A stretch of DNA of 64,000 nucleotides from Kitasatospora phosalacinea (GCF_030268885.1 NZ_BSSA01000004.1:124001-188000), one strand, 5' to 3'; shown: positions 7,846-15,783, counted from the stretch's first letter. Made by a program: numbers and translations. Notes: generated by a model not told the origin, from the sequence alone.

Positions 7846-8625
7846 TCAGCGGAGCGTGACCGCGTCCCCGACCCCCACCACCCCCGGGGCGAGGACCTGC
7901 GCGTAGACGCCCAGGCACGGGAGCGGCTGCATCGCGGGGAGCGGGCGGACCCGGTTCTCCCGGGCCGGGCGGCGCAGGGCCTCCGGGTCGGCGGGCAGGG
8001 TGCCGTGCGGGAGGGTGGGGACCGCGCAGCGGGGGGTGGCGGCGATGACGCGCAGGCGCAGGTCGGGCCCGACGGCGAGTTCGCGGCCGATCCAGGCGTT
8101 CTCCGCGTACGGCTCGCCGTCGTGGTCGATCACCAGGTTGGGCCGGTAGCGGGCGGCGGGTGCACCGGCCAGGCTCGCGGTGGTGACCAGGTGCAGCGGG
8201 GCGAAGTCGAAGAAGCTGCCGGGCTCCGCCGCCGAGCCGAACTCCTGCTCCGGGGAGTCGACTTCGGCCTCGACCCCGGCCGCCAGCACCTGCTCCGGCA
8301 CGGACCGCCGCAGTTTCGCCCCCGCCGGCCGCTCCCCGATCAGCCGCACCGGCCGCCCGAGCAGCGCGGAGACCCCGCCGTCGTCGAGCACGCCCCCGTC
8401 CGGGCCGGTGATCCGGGCCCCGCCGTCCTCCAGGCCCTCCGCCCGCAGCGTGAGCAGGCGGCGCCAGGTGCGGGGCTCCTTGGCGCTGGCGATCCGGCCG
8501 TCGGTGAGGTCGAGCAGGGCGTGCCGGCGGTCGCCGGCGAGGCCGTGCGCGTCGATCCGGGCCCGGTCGACCTGCTCGCCGAGCAGCGACTTGACGGGGT
8601 GGCGGTGCAGTGCGGCGACGATCAA
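7846..8625 (-). CDS. MOSC domain-containing protein
   Basis: A 259-residue protein with an N-terminal MOSC beta-barrel part (HRHPVKSLLGE, GLAGDRRHALLD) and a C-terminal MOSC domain with the conserved Cys in TPRCAVPTL. The family carries sulfur for, or binds, molybdenum cofactor; members often reduce N-hydroxylated compounds or act as sulfur carriers. The start is taken as TTG at 8625, which overlaps the stop of the upstream HAD gene (TTGA) and has GAGGAG 9 nt before it; no other start fits. It is the last gene of an M48-HAD-MOSC run. Confidence 0.75.
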   Translation of the reverse strand: MIVAALHRHPVKSLLGEQVDRARIDAHGLAGDRRHALLDLTDGRIASAKEPRTWRRLLTLRAEGLEDGGARITGPDGGVLDDGGVSALLGRPVRLIGERPAGAKLRRSVPEQVLAAGVEAEVDSPEQEFGSAAEPGSFFDFAPLHLVTTASLAGAPAARYRPNLVIDHDGEPYAENAWIGRELAVGPDLRLRVIAATPRCAVPTLPHGTLPADPEALRRPARENRVRPLPAMQPLPCLGVYAQVLAPGVVGVGDAVTLR

Positions 8626-9158
8626 CTCGCGTTCTCCTCGGCCCAGTCGGTGAGCACGGTGAAATCGGCGGCCCGCAGCCCGTACCGGTGGTCGACCGGC
8701 AGGGTGAGGGCGGGGGCGGGGTGGTGGGCGGCGATCCAGGCGGTGTCCCGGGGGGACATCTCGTCGTCGACCCAGGCGAAGGGGCGTCCGGCGGCCCAGG
8801 CGACCAGGTGGCGGGTCTTCCAGTGCAGGCCGTCGGGGTCGCCGTGGTGCATGGACGGCCAGTCCACGTACGGGAGTTCGGGCAGGCCGAGGAGCGGGGC
8901 GAGGTGCTGGTTGGCCTCGTCCTTCCAGGTGGTGGCCCAGACGAGCGCGTAGGGCAGGGCGCGCAGGGCGGGGCCGTGGTCGGGGTGGAGCCAGACCCGG
9001 AGCGGCTTGGGGGTGCGGATGCCCGCCGCGCGCTGGCGTTCCTGCCAACTCCGCACCGGGAGGCGGTGGGTGAGGTAGCCCTCGGGGCGGCGGTAGGGGG
9101 AGCCGACGTACGGGGCGAGCGGGCCGTCGACGTCGAGCATCAGCAGCGGGAGGGGCAT
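8622..9158 (-). CDS. HAD-like hydrolase of unknown substrate
   Basis: Small 178-residue HAD-fold protein. Motif I is LMLDVDGPL (nucleophile Asp near residue 8 and the general acid two residues on), motif II lies around VWATTWKDEAN, and motif IV is WVDDEMSPRD near residue 133. There is almost no cap domain. The ATG overlaps the stop of the M48 peptidase gene (ATGA), and its own stop overlaps the MOSC start, so all three genes are tightly coupled. Confidence 0.7.
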   Translation of the reverse strand: MPLPLLMLDVDGPLAPYVGSPYRRPEGYLTHRLPVRSWQERQRAAGIRTPKPLRVWLHPDHGPALRALPYALVWATTWKDEANQHLAPLLGLPELPYVDWPSMHHGDPDGLHWKTRHLVAWAAGRPFAWVDDEMSPRDTAWIAAHHPAPALTLPVDHRYGLRAADFTVLTDWAEENAS

Positions 9159-10318
9159 CAGGCGGCGTCCTTCCGGGCGAGCCAGGTGCGGGCGGCGGCG
9201 ATCCGGCGGCCGGTGCTGGGGTGGGTGGCGAGGAGCAGTTCGACGGCGCGCGGCGGGTAGGGGTCGGCGACGTTGGTGACCGCGAGGCGGCGCTGCATGG
9301 CGATGAACTGCTGCGCGTCGCCGGTGAGTTCGAGGGCGTGCCGGTCGGCGCGGGCTTCGATGCGGCGGCTGGCGGCGCACTGCACGGGGGTGCTGAGCGC
9401 CCCGAGCAGGGCGGCGAGGGCGGCCAGCAGCGGCAGGGAGCGCGGGTCCTGGACGTCGGCGGCCCCGGCCGCGTCGAGCAGCGGCCGCCAGGCGAGGAGG
9501 GCGGCCAGGACGGGGACCACGAGGGCCGCGCCGAGGGCGCCGAGGGCGGTGCCGGTGGCGACGTCCCGGTGCTTGACGTGGCCGAGTTCGTGGGCGGCGA
9601 CGAGTTCGATCTCGCGCGACTCGGCGGAGGAGAGCAGGGTGTCGTGGACGACGATCCGCCGGGTCGGGCCGAACCCGGAGACGTAGGCGTTCAGCGCGGT
9701 GGTGCGGCGGGAGGCGTCGGCGACCAGCACGTCGCGCACCGCGATGCCGTCGCGGCGGGCCAACTCCAGTAGTGCGGTGCGCAGTTCGCCCTCGGGCAGC
9801 GGGGTGAAACGGTTGAACAGCGGTTCGACGACCAGCGGGTGCAGGAAGGACAGCGCGACGGTCAGCAGGGCGGCGGCGGCCGCGGCGGGCAGCCACCAGT
9901 GCTCGGGCGAGCGGCCGATCAGCGCGTACAGGCCGAGGGCGAGCGGCAGGAACAGGACGAGCGCGACGGCGGTGCCGCGCAGCACGTCCACCGCCCAACC
10001 GGCCCAGCCCTGGGTGACCAGGCCGTACCGGGCGGAGACGGCCCGCACCCGGGCCGAGAACGGCAGCGTCACGGCCCGGCCGAGCAGCACCAGCGCCGCG
10101 CTGCCCGCCAGCACCTCGGCCGCCCAGCTGCCGCCGAACCAGCCGCCGACGGCGCCGACCAGGCCCGCCCCGGCCGCGGTGAGACCGAGGGCGGCGCTCA
10201 GCGCGAGCGAGGCCAGCCGCCCGCCCAGCGCCCACGGCAGCCGGGCCCGACGCAGCGCGCGGCCGCGGGCCAGCTCCTGCGGGGTGAAGTCGGCGTCGGT
10301 GGACGCGGTGTCAGCCAT
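9158..10318 (-). CDS. M48 (Ste24/HtpX-type) membrane zinc peptidase
   Basis: Integral membrane metallopeptidase of 386 residues. The zinc site HELGH is at 243-247 and the downstream glutamate ligand is in RIEARADRHAL. Four to six hydrophobic segments (around residues 35-60, 65-85, 108-135, 143-160 and 255-275) match the Ste24 layout with the active site at the inner membrane face. I chose the ATG at 10318; an in-frame start further upstream at 10369 would add 17 residues with no clear domain. It is first of three overlapping genes. The M48 role in membrane protein quality control is family knowledge; the substrate here is unknown. Confidence 0.85.
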   Translation of the reverse strand: MADTASTDADFTPQELARGRALRRARLPWALGGRLASLALSAALGLTAAGAGLVGAVGGWFGGSWAAEVLAGSAALVLLGRAVTLPFSARVRAVSARYGLVTQGWAGWAVDVLRGTAVALVLFLPLALGLYALIGRSPEHWWLPAAAAAALLTVALSFLHPLVVEPLFNRFTPLPEGELRTALLELARRDGIAVRDVLVADASRRTTALNAYVSGFGPTRRIVVHDTLLSSAESREIELVAAHELGHVKHRDVATGTALGALGAALVVPVLAALLAWRPLLDAAGAADVQDPRSLPLLAALAALLGALSTPVQCAASRRIEARADRHALELTGDAQQFIAMQRRLAVTNVADPYPPRAVELLLATHPSTGRRIAAARTWLARKDAA

Positions 10319-10399
10319 GGGCCCAGCGTAGAGCGCCCCGCGCCCGGTCATCCGCGTCCCGCCCCGCACCCGGCCGCTCGACCGCCCGCCCGCACCCGC

Positions 10400-11359
10400 T
10401 TACCCCGCCGCCCGCCCCGCGCCCGGCGATTCGGCCGCCCGCAGCGCGGCGGTGAGCCAGCCGAACACGGGCGCCAGTTCGGGCGGTTCGGGCCAGCCGT
10501 TGATCCGGGCGAGCAGCTGCCAGTAGCGCTCGACCCGGGGGTCGGCGGCCACCTCCAGGCGGTGCAGCAGCCAGCCGCGCAGGGCGTCGTCGTCCGGGCG
10601 GTCGAACACCTCGGCGTAGCGGGCGGTGAGGGCGGCCACCGCGGTGGCGGCGGCGGGACTGTCGGGAGCGGTGCCCGCGGCGAGCGCTCCGGTGACCACC
10701 GCCCGTACCTGCTCGGTGAGTTCGTGGTGCAGGCCGGTGGTGTCGCCCTCGGCGCGCTGCTCGGCCTGGTAGGCGGCCATCCGGCGGACGGCGGCCCGGA
10801 AGTCCTGGTCGCGGGTGAGTTCGGCGAGTTCGACCCAGGCGGTGACCTGTTCGGTGCTCGGGTCCTCGGGCAGGTCGGGCGCGGCCGTGCGCAGCAGGGC
10901 GACGAGTTCGGGGTCGGCGTCGGCGGTGCCGAAGGTGTCGTCGAGGAACTCCTCGATCAGGCGCCGCCGTTCCTCGGCGGACAGTCGGAGCAGTCGGTGC
11001 ATCAGTGCGGTCTCCTCGGGGTCGGTGCCGCGGGCGGCCACGGTGCGCAGCACGGCGCGCCGGCGGCGCAGCGTGCGGATCTGCAGGTCCAGCGCGTCGG
11101 CGTGCGCCCGGGCCACCTCGGCGAGGCTCTCCTCGCGCTCCAGGACCCGCCGCACCGCGTCCAGCCCCAGGCCCAGCTCGCGTAGCGTGCGCACGAGTTC
11201 GAGCCTGGCCAGGGCCTCGGCGCCGTAGCGCCGGTAGCCCGCCGCGGTGCGGTCGGTGGACGGCACCAGGCCGGTGTCCGAGTAGTACCTGATGGTCTTC
11301 ACCGTCAGCCCGGTGCGCCGCGCCAGCGCGCCGATCGTCAGCAGCCCGTCGTCGTCCAT
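10400..11359 (-). CDS. MerR family transcriptional regulator
   Basis: A 319-residue regulator. Residues 6-75 are a classic MerR DNA-binding domain (LLTIGALARRTGLTVKTIRYY with its turn, wing GYRRYG), followed by a coiled-coil-like helix (residues 75-115) and a long helical C-terminal domain of about 200 residues, as in drug-sensing TipA-like members. No cysteines suggest metal sensing. It is divergent from the peptide-YcaO-TfuA genes. The peptide promoter has a 20 bp spacer, the length MerR activators act on, so it is a good candidate for local control. Confidence 0.85.
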   Translation of the reverse strand: MDDDGLLTIGALARRTGLTVKTIRYYSDTGLVPSTDRTAAGYRRYGAEALARLELVRTLRELGLGLDAVRRVLEREESLAEVARAHADALDLQIRTLRRRRAVLRTVAARGTDPEETALMHRLLRLSAEERRRLIEEFLDDTFGTADADPELVALLRTAAPDLPEDPSTEQVTAWVELAELTRDQDFRAAVRRMAAYQAEQRAEGDTTGLHHELTEQVRAVVTGALAAGTAPDSPAAATAVAALTARYAEVFDRPDDDALRGWLLHRLEVAADPRVERYWQLLARINGWPEPPELAPVFGWLTAALRAAESPGAGRAAG

Positions 11360-11416
11360 GCCCACCACCCTGCCGTCTCCCCCGGCGAGAGACTCAAGCG
11401 GCGGCGGGGTCGCCCT

Positions 11417-11448
11417 TTGCCGGACGGGCGGGCCCGGGTCCGTATACG
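11417..11448 (+). promoter_or_regulatory. Candidate MerR-type promoter of the peptide-ycaO-tfuA genes
   Basis: TTGCCG (11417-11422) and TATACG (11443-11448) are 20 bp apart, the long spacer typical of MerR-activated promoters. CGGAC and GTCCG arms flank a GC-rich centre within the spacer. The -10 region is part of the palindrome CCGTATACGG. A divergent MerR gene starts 58 bp away. Confidence 0.4.
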
Positions 11449-11460
11449 GTGTGTCCGCAC

Positions 11461-11479
11461 GCCGGAGATCCACTCCGGC
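11461..11479 (+). promoter_or_regulatory. 5' leader hairpin before the peptide gene
   Basis: GCCGGAG-ATCCA-CTCCGGC forms a perfect 7 bp stem with a 5 nt loop, ending 6 nt before the GGGAGGGGG ribosome site of the peptide gene. It may stabilise the message or tune initiation. Confidence 0.4.
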
Positions 11480-11502
11480 GCCGACGGGAGGGGGTCGAAC
11501 TG

Positions 11503-11664
11503 ATGGGCCAGGAAAAGCAGTTCGCCGGTTTCGTGCTGGACGGGGCCACGGTCGAGCGGTTCTCCGCGCTGGTCGACGAGGAGGCCGCGCACGGCGCGTA
11601 CCACGCCGGTCTGGCCAGTGCGGGCGCTTCGGACGACGCGGTGGTTCCGGCCGCCGCGCACTGA
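11503..11664 (+). CDS. 53-residue peptide, candidate precursor for the adjacent YcaO-TfuA pair
   Basis: Short acidic peptide of 53 residues starting at ATG 11503, 8 nt after GGGAGGGGG. Residues 1-30 (F7, F10, L12, F20, L23 with E/D) look like a helical leader. Residues 31-53 are Ala/Gly/Ser rich (AGLASAGASDDAVVPAAAH) and could be the core. There is no Cys, and Ser/Thr occur only at 16, 21, 39 and 43, so Cys-derived azoles are excluded and backbone thioamides or a few Ser-derived rings remain. No homology is recognised. It is followed by a strong hairpin and then the ycaO gene, the usual layout of a RiPP precursor. It could instead be an unrelated small protein. Confidence 0.6.
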   Translation: MGQEKQFAGFVLDGATVERFSALVDEEAAHGAYHAGLASAGASDDAVVPAAAH

Positions 11665-11688
11665 CCGACCGCACGGTTCCACCGGGGT

Positions 11689-11719
11689 GGGCCGGTCCCG
11701 CGGGGCGCGGGACCGGCCC
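11689..11719 (+). terminator. Perfect hairpin between peptide gene and ycaO (candidate attenuator)
   Basis: GGGCCGGTCCCGC and GCGGGACCGGCCC form a 13 bp perfect stem with a GGGGC loop. It starts 25 nt after the peptide stop and ends 32 nt before the ycaO start. A partial terminator here would give more peptide than enzyme, as in many RiPP operons. Confidence 0.6.
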
Positions 11720-11751
11720 GTCCGTCACACCGATCGGGGGGGTAGGACCGG

Positions 11752-12981
11752 GTGCACCGGATGACGTCCAGCCTGCGCACGGTGCCCGCGGCGCGGACGC
11801 TGGAGCGGGCCAGGGCCGCGGCGCGGGAGCTGGGGATCGTCCGGGTCACGGACACCACCTGGCTGGACCGGATCGGCGTGCCGGTGTTCGCCGCCGTCCG
11901 CCCGGAGTCGCAGTCGCTGTGCGTGAACGCGGGCAAGGGGACGCACCCGGACGAGGCCCGGGTCGGGGCGTACATGGAGGCGATCGAGTTCGCGCTCGCC
12001 GAGTACCGCCACCGCGAGGTCGAGGTGGTGGTGTCGACGCCGCGCGCGGTGGCCGCCCAGCCCGGCGCGGAGTTCGGCTTCCTCGACCTGTGCCCGCTGC
12101 TCGGCGCCCCGGTCGACCCGGACGGCCCGCTGGCCTGTGTCCCCGCCGAGGACGTCACCACCGGCCGGAGCGTGCTCGTCCCGGCCGAGCTGGTGTTCCA
12201 CCCGTTCGCGGAGAACCCCGGGCAGCGGCTGTTCGGGACGGGCACCAACGGCCTGTGCTCCGGCAACTCGGTGGACGAGGCGACCGTGCACGGCCTGTGC
12301 GAGGTGATCGAGCGCGACGTCCGCTCCTTCGACCTGCTGCGCGACCGCTCGCGCCCCGTCCCGCCGGACGGCCTCGGCGGCGACCCGCGGGCGCTGTGGG
12401 AGAAGGTCGAGGCGGCCGGGCTGACGGCCGTGCTGCGCTGCACCCCCAACGAGTTCGGGCTGCCGTACTTCGACGGGTACGTGCTGGAGCCCGACGCGGA
12501 CGCCCCGGTGGCACTGGCGCACGGCTCCGGCCTGCACCTGCTGCGCGACATCGCGGCGGTGCGCGCCCTCGCCGAGGCCGCCCAGTCCCGGCTGACGTAC
12601 ATCCACGGCGGCCGGGACGACCTGGCCGACCGCTCGGCCCGCTTCGCCGCGCGGGGCGACGGCGACGCCGGGGGCGCCGAGCGGCGCGCCGTCCGGGCCG
12701 CCCGCACCCGGGTGCTGGACCCGGCCGACCCCGTCCCGTACGGGCGGGTGCCCGACCTCGCCGCGGCCGCCACCGGCCTGGACGCGGCGCTGGCGGCGCT
12801 CACCGGGGCGCTGGCCCGGCGCGGGCTGCGGCAGGTGCTGCGGGTGGTGCTGTCGCGGCGCTTCGCCCCGCTCGCGGTGGTCCGGGTGATCGTCCCCGGG
12901 CTGGAGCACTTCCAGCCCGACCTGCGCCGGGTCGGCCCCCGGCTGGCCGCGCTGACCGGCACCGGACGGGGGGCGCGGTGA
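11752..12981 (+). CDS. YcaO-domain protein (ATP-dependent peptide backbone-modifying enzyme)
   Basis: A 409-residue YcaO enzyme. YcaOs use ATP to activate a peptide amide oxygen, giving azolines, or thioamides when a TfuA partner is present. Visible ATP/Mg sites are GKGTHPDEA (61-69) with Glu76 and Glu79, GTNGLCSGN (164-172), ExxER at 184-188, and AAQSR with Glu275, Gln278 and Arg280 before HGGRDD. The C-terminus ends TGRGAR and lacks the PxPxP tail of azoline-forming YcaOs, in line with a TfuA-dependent type. GTG 11752 is preferred for the GGGGGG about 9 nt upstream; ATG 11761 is possible. Its stop overlaps the tfuA start (GTGA). Confidence 0.9.
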   Translation: MHRMTSSLRTVPAARTLERARAAARELGIVRVTDTTWLDRIGVPVFAAVRPESQSLCVNAGKGTHPDEARVGAYMEAIEFALAEYRHREVEVVVSTPRAVAAQPGAEFGFLDLCPLLGAPVDPDGPLACVPAEDVTTGRSVLVPAELVFHPFAENPGQRLFGTGTNGLCSGNSVDEATVHGLCEVIERDVRSFDLLRDRSRPVPPDGLGGDPRALWEKVEAAGLTAVLRCTPNEFGLPYFDGYVLEPDADAPVALAHGSGLHLLRDIAAVRALAEAAQSRLTYIHGGRDDLADRSARFAARGDGDAGGAERRAVRAARTRVLDPADPVPYGRVPDLAAAATGLDAALAALTGALARRGLRQVLRVVLSRRFAPLAVVRVIVPGLEHFQPDLRRVGPRLAALTGTGRGAR

Positions 12982-13640
12982 CCCCCGAACTCGTCCTGCA
13001 CGTCGGCCCGACCGGCCACGGACTCGACCTGCCCGCCCTGTTCGGCCCCCGGGTCGAGCTGCGCCCGCCCGCCCGGCGCGGCGACGTCGCGGAACTGGTG
13101 CGCACCGCGCCGCCGGGCCGGCTCGCGATCGTCGACGGCACCTTCCACGGCCACCCCGCGGTCGGCCACGCCGAACTGCGCACCGCCCTGGCCGCGGGCT
13201 GGCGGGTGTGGGGCCTGGCCTCGATGGGGGCGATCCGGGCCGCCGAGCTGCGCCACCTCGGCATGCGCGGCCACGGCGAGGTGTACGAACGCTACGCCGG
13301 GCCCGGGGAGTTCGACGACGACGAGGTGACGCTGCTGCACGGCGCCGACGCCCCGTACCCGCCGCTGTCCGAGCCGATGGTCCACCTGCGCGGCTTCCTC
13401 GCCGACCTGTCGGCCCGCGGCCTGCTCGGCCCGGCCGCCGCCGACCGGGTCACCGCCGCGCTGAAGCGGCGGTGGTACGCGGAGCGGACGCTGCCCGAGC
13501 TGGCCCGGGCCCTGGTCGGCACCGGCGAGCTGTCCGCGGCCCGGGTGGAGCGGGAGCTCGCCGGTTTCGACCGCTTCCGCTGCAAGACCCGCGACCTGCT
13601 CGACTTCGCCGCCGCCCGCCCCTGGACGGACCGCGACTGA
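12978..13640 (+). CDS. tfuA: TfuA-like protein, partner of YcaO
   Basis: A 220-residue TfuA-family protein. The core motif WGLASMGAIRAAEL (about 78-91) and GMRGHGEVYERY (95-106) are followed by the acidic EFDDDEVTLLH, all typical of the family. In methanogens and thioamide RiPP clusters TfuA is needed with YcaO for thioamidation and is thought to deliver sulfur. It starts with GTG overlapping the ycaO stop, so the two are coupled and probably form a complex. No sulfur donor, protease or exporter gene lies directly beside the pair. The last 25 bases including the stop are duplicated just downstream. Confidence 0.85.
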   Translation: MTPELVLHVGPTGHGLDLPALFGPRVELRPPARRGDVAELVRTAPPGRLAIVDGTFHGHPAVGHAELRTALAAGWRVWGLASMGAIRAAELRHLGMRGHGEVYERYAGPGEFDDDEVTLLHGADAPYPPLSEPMVHLRGFLADLSARGLLGPAAADRVTAALKRRWYAERTLPELARALVGTGELSAARVERELAGFDRFRCKTRDLLDFAAARPWTDRD

Positions 13641-13676
13641 CCGGCCCCACCGCCCCTGGACGGACCGCGGCTGACC
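13618..13676 (+). repeat. Direct duplication of the tfuA 3' end
   Basis: The 25 bases at 13618-13642, covering the last codons and stop of tfuA, recur at 13652-13676 with one mismatch and a 34 bp period. The second copy is outside the coding region. Confidence 0.8.
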
Positions 13677-13747
13677 CGCCCCCGTTCCTCCCGCCCGGTC
13701 CGGCAAACCGCTCGAAGCGGACGGCGGGGGCGGCCTACGATGGCCCG

Positions 13748-14509
13748 ATGGTCGAGGAGAGCCTGCGGGTCGCCCTGGAGTTCCGTCGCGCCTTCGCCCG
13801 CCGACAGGCCGCCGAGGTGGTGGAACTGCCGGGCGGCTTCGGCGTGTTGAGCGAGGAGTACGCGTACTCGCACGAGCACAACCAGCTGGTCCTGGACGCC
13901 CCGCCGAGCGGGGTCGACGTCGCCGGGCTGGCCGAGGAGGTGCTCGGGCACCTGGGGCACCGGCGGATCTCGGTGTTCGACGACGCCTCCGCGCTGGCCC
14001 TCGCGCCGGGGCTGGTGGCCGCCGGGTACCGGCACGAGACCGAGGTGGTGATGGTCCACCGCGGCCCGGTCCCGCCCGGCGGCGGCGCCGGGCCGGTCAC
14101 GCTGGCCGAGCTGGCCCCCGCCCTGGAGCGGCAGTGGCGCTGCTGGCTGCCGTGGGCCGCGGACGAGTCGATCGCCCAGCTGGTGGACCGCCGCACCGCC
14201 CGCGCCGCGGGCGCCGAGCGGGTGCTGACGCTGGCCGCCCGGGACGTCGACGGCGAGTTCGGCTCCTGGGCCGACCTGTACCAGGACGCCGCGGGCACCG
14301 CCCAGGTCGAGGACCTGGCCACCGCCGAGGACCGCCAGCGCCGCGGCCTGGCCGACGCCGTCCTCGCCACCGCCCTGCGGCTGGCCGCCGACCGCTCCCC
14401 CGACGGCCTGCGCTTCCTGGTCGCCGACGCCGAGGACTGGCCCCAGCAGTGGTACGCCCGGCGCGGCTTCACCGCCGTCGGACGCACGCACGGCTTCGTC
14501 CGGATGTGA
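13748..14509 (+). CDS. GNAT family N-acetyltransferase
   Basis: A 253-residue acetyltransferase with a C-terminal GNAT domain. The acetyl-CoA loop is seen as EDRQRRGLADAVL (about residue 197) and the closing strand as WYARRGFTAVGRTHGFVRM. The N-terminal half is a degenerate GNAT-like region found in many actinobacterial two-lobe members. ATG 13748 is the start; the gene begins 107 bp after tfuA on the same strand, so membership in the YcaO-TfuA locus is possible but not shown. The substrate is unknown. Confidence 0.8.
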   Translation: MVEESLRVALEFRRAFARRQAAEVVELPGGFGVLSEEYAYSHEHNQLVLDAPPSGVDVAGLAEEVLGHLGHRRISVFDDASALALAPGLVAAGYRHETEVVMVHRGPVPPGGGAGPVTLAELAPALERQWRCWLPWAADESIAQLVDRRTARAAGAERVLTLAARDVDGEFGSWADLYQDAAGTAQVEDLATAEDRQRRGLADAVLATALRLAADRSPDGLRFLVADAEDWPQQWYARRGFTAVGRTHGFVRM

Positions 14510-14550
14510 GGCCCGCGTGCGCACCGCCGCACACCCGGCCCCGCCCGGCG

Positions 14551-14615
14551 GTGAGGCGCACGACACACCGCCGTCGCACACCGGCCCGCTGTGAGGCGTA
14601 CGACACACGGCCGTC
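14551..14615. repeat. Two 25 bp direct repeats, 40 bp period
   Basis: GTGAGGCGCACGACACACCG and its next five bases (14551-14575) recur at 14591-14615 with two differences. They lie between the stops of the GNAT gene and glnII. Confidence 0.75.
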
Positions 14616-14646
14616 AAACGCCGGAAACCCCGTCCGGGAACGGCGA

Positions 14647-14680
14647 CGCCCGCCGTCCCCCTCGCGGGGACCGGCGGGCG
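14647..14680 (-). terminator. Hairpin after glnII
   Basis: CGCCCGCCGTCCCC (14647-14660) pairs with GGGGACCGGCGGGCG (14666-14680), with one bulged base and a 5 nt loop. It lies 26 bp beyond the glnII stop, so it is a likely terminator; the convergent GNAT gene may share it. Confidence 0.65.
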
Positions 14681-14705
14681 CTGCCGTGCCGTGCCTACGG
14701 GCGGA

Positions 14706-15728
14706 TCAGACCTGGCCGGCCTTCTCCAGGGCCTCGCAGCAGGTGTTGATCAGGAGGCGGGTGACCACGTACGGGTCGACGTTCGCGTTCGGGCGGCGGT
14801 CCTCGATGTAGCCCTTCTGCTCCACCTCGACCTGCCACGGGATGCGGACCGAGGCGCCGCGGTTGGACACGCCGTAGGAGTAGACGTTCCACGGGGCGGT
14901 CTCGTGCTTGCCGGTCAGGCGGGACTGGATGTCGTCACCGTACTGGTTGACGTGCTCCAGGACCTTCTCCTGGGAGGCGCCGAGCGACTCGCAGGCGGTG
15001 ATGATGGCGTCGTAGCCCTCGCGCATCGCCTTGGTGGAGAAGTTGGTGTGCGCGCCCGCGCCGTTCCAGTCGCCCCGGGCCGGCTTGGCGTCCAGGGTGG
15101 CGTCGATGCCGAACTCCTCGGCGGTGCGGTAGAGCAGGTAGCGGGCGATCCACAGGTCGTCCGAGACGGTCAGCGCGTCGACGGGGCCGATCTGGAACTC
15201 CCACTGGCCGGGCATGACCTCGGCGTTGATGCCGCAGATCGCCAGGCCGGCGTCGATGCAGCGGTCGAGGTGCAGCTCGACGATCTCGCGGCCGAAGACC
15301 TCCTCGGCGCCGACGCCGCAGTAGTAGCCGCCCTGCGGGGCCGGGTAGCCGCCCTCCGGGAAGCCGAGCGGGCGGGAGCCCTTGAAGAAGGTGTACTCCT
15401 GCTCGATGCCGAAGATCGACTCCTGCGCGGCGTAGCGCTCGGCGACCTCGCGCAGCGCGGCGCGGGTGTTGGTCTCGTGCGGGGTGCCGTCGATCTCCAG
15501 CACCTCGCACAGCACGAGGATGTTGTCACCGCCGCGGATCGGGTCCTTGACGACCTTCACCGGCTCCAGCACGCGGTCGGAGGCGTGGCCCTCGGCCTGG
15601 TTGGTCGACGAGCCGTCGAAGCCCCAGGTGGGGATCTTGTCCGCGTTCGGCAGCACCCGGGTCTTGGAACGGAGCTTCGCGGTCGGCTTGGTGCCGTCGA
15701 TCCAGATGTACTCGGCCTTGATCGCCAC
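14706..15728 (-). CDS. glnII: Glutamine synthetase, type II (eukaryotic-like)
   Basis: Cytoplasmic enzyme of 340 residues making glutamine from glutamate, ammonia and ATP. Type II signatures are visible: EYIWIDGT near the start, WGFDGSSTNQA, the first metal-site motif FGIEQEYTFF, INAEVMPGQWEFQIGP, and the ATP-site motif KPARGDWNGAGAHTN. The length matches Streptomyces GlnII and is much shorter than GlnA. I chose GTG 15728 (VAIKAEYIW), with GAGGA about 10 nt upstream. A GlnR-type site and an overlapping PHO-like box lie 55-95 bp upstream, matching nitrogen and phosphate control known for glnII in S. coelicolor. Confidence 0.95.
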   Translation of the reverse strand: MAIKAEYIWIDGTKPTAKLRSKTRVLPNADKIPTWGFDGSSTNQAEGHASDRVLEPVKVVKDPIRGGDNILVLCEVLEIDGTPHETNTRAALREVAERYAAQESIFGIEQEYTFFKGSRPLGFPEGGYPAPQGGYYCGVGAEEVFGREIVELHLDRCIDAGLAICGINAEVMPGQWEFQIGPVDALTVSDDLWIARYLLYRTAEEFGIDATLDAKPARGDWNGAGAHTNFSTKAMREGYDAIITACESLGASQEKVLEHVNQYGDDIQSRLTGKHETAPWNVYSYGVSNRGASVRIPWQVEVEQKGYIEDRRPNANVDPYVVTRLLINTCCEALEKAGQV

Positions 15729-15783
15729 TGCGGTGATCCTCACTGCTTGGGTGGTGGGTGCCCGCGTAGCGTTGCAAGCCGCC

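Noticed and set aside
11394..13706. 770-codon open frame antisense to the ycaO-tfuA genes, and similar long frames at 4946-7918, 21597-23423 and 54683-57982
   Set aside because: They are mirror frames of GC-rich genes, with Gly/Ala/Arg/Pro repeats and no domains; the opposite strand has clear enzymes. In 54683-57982 only the part from 56272 down is real.
14551..14615. Direct repeats as a CRISPR array
   Set aside because: Only two imperfect units with a 15 bp gap and no cas genes.
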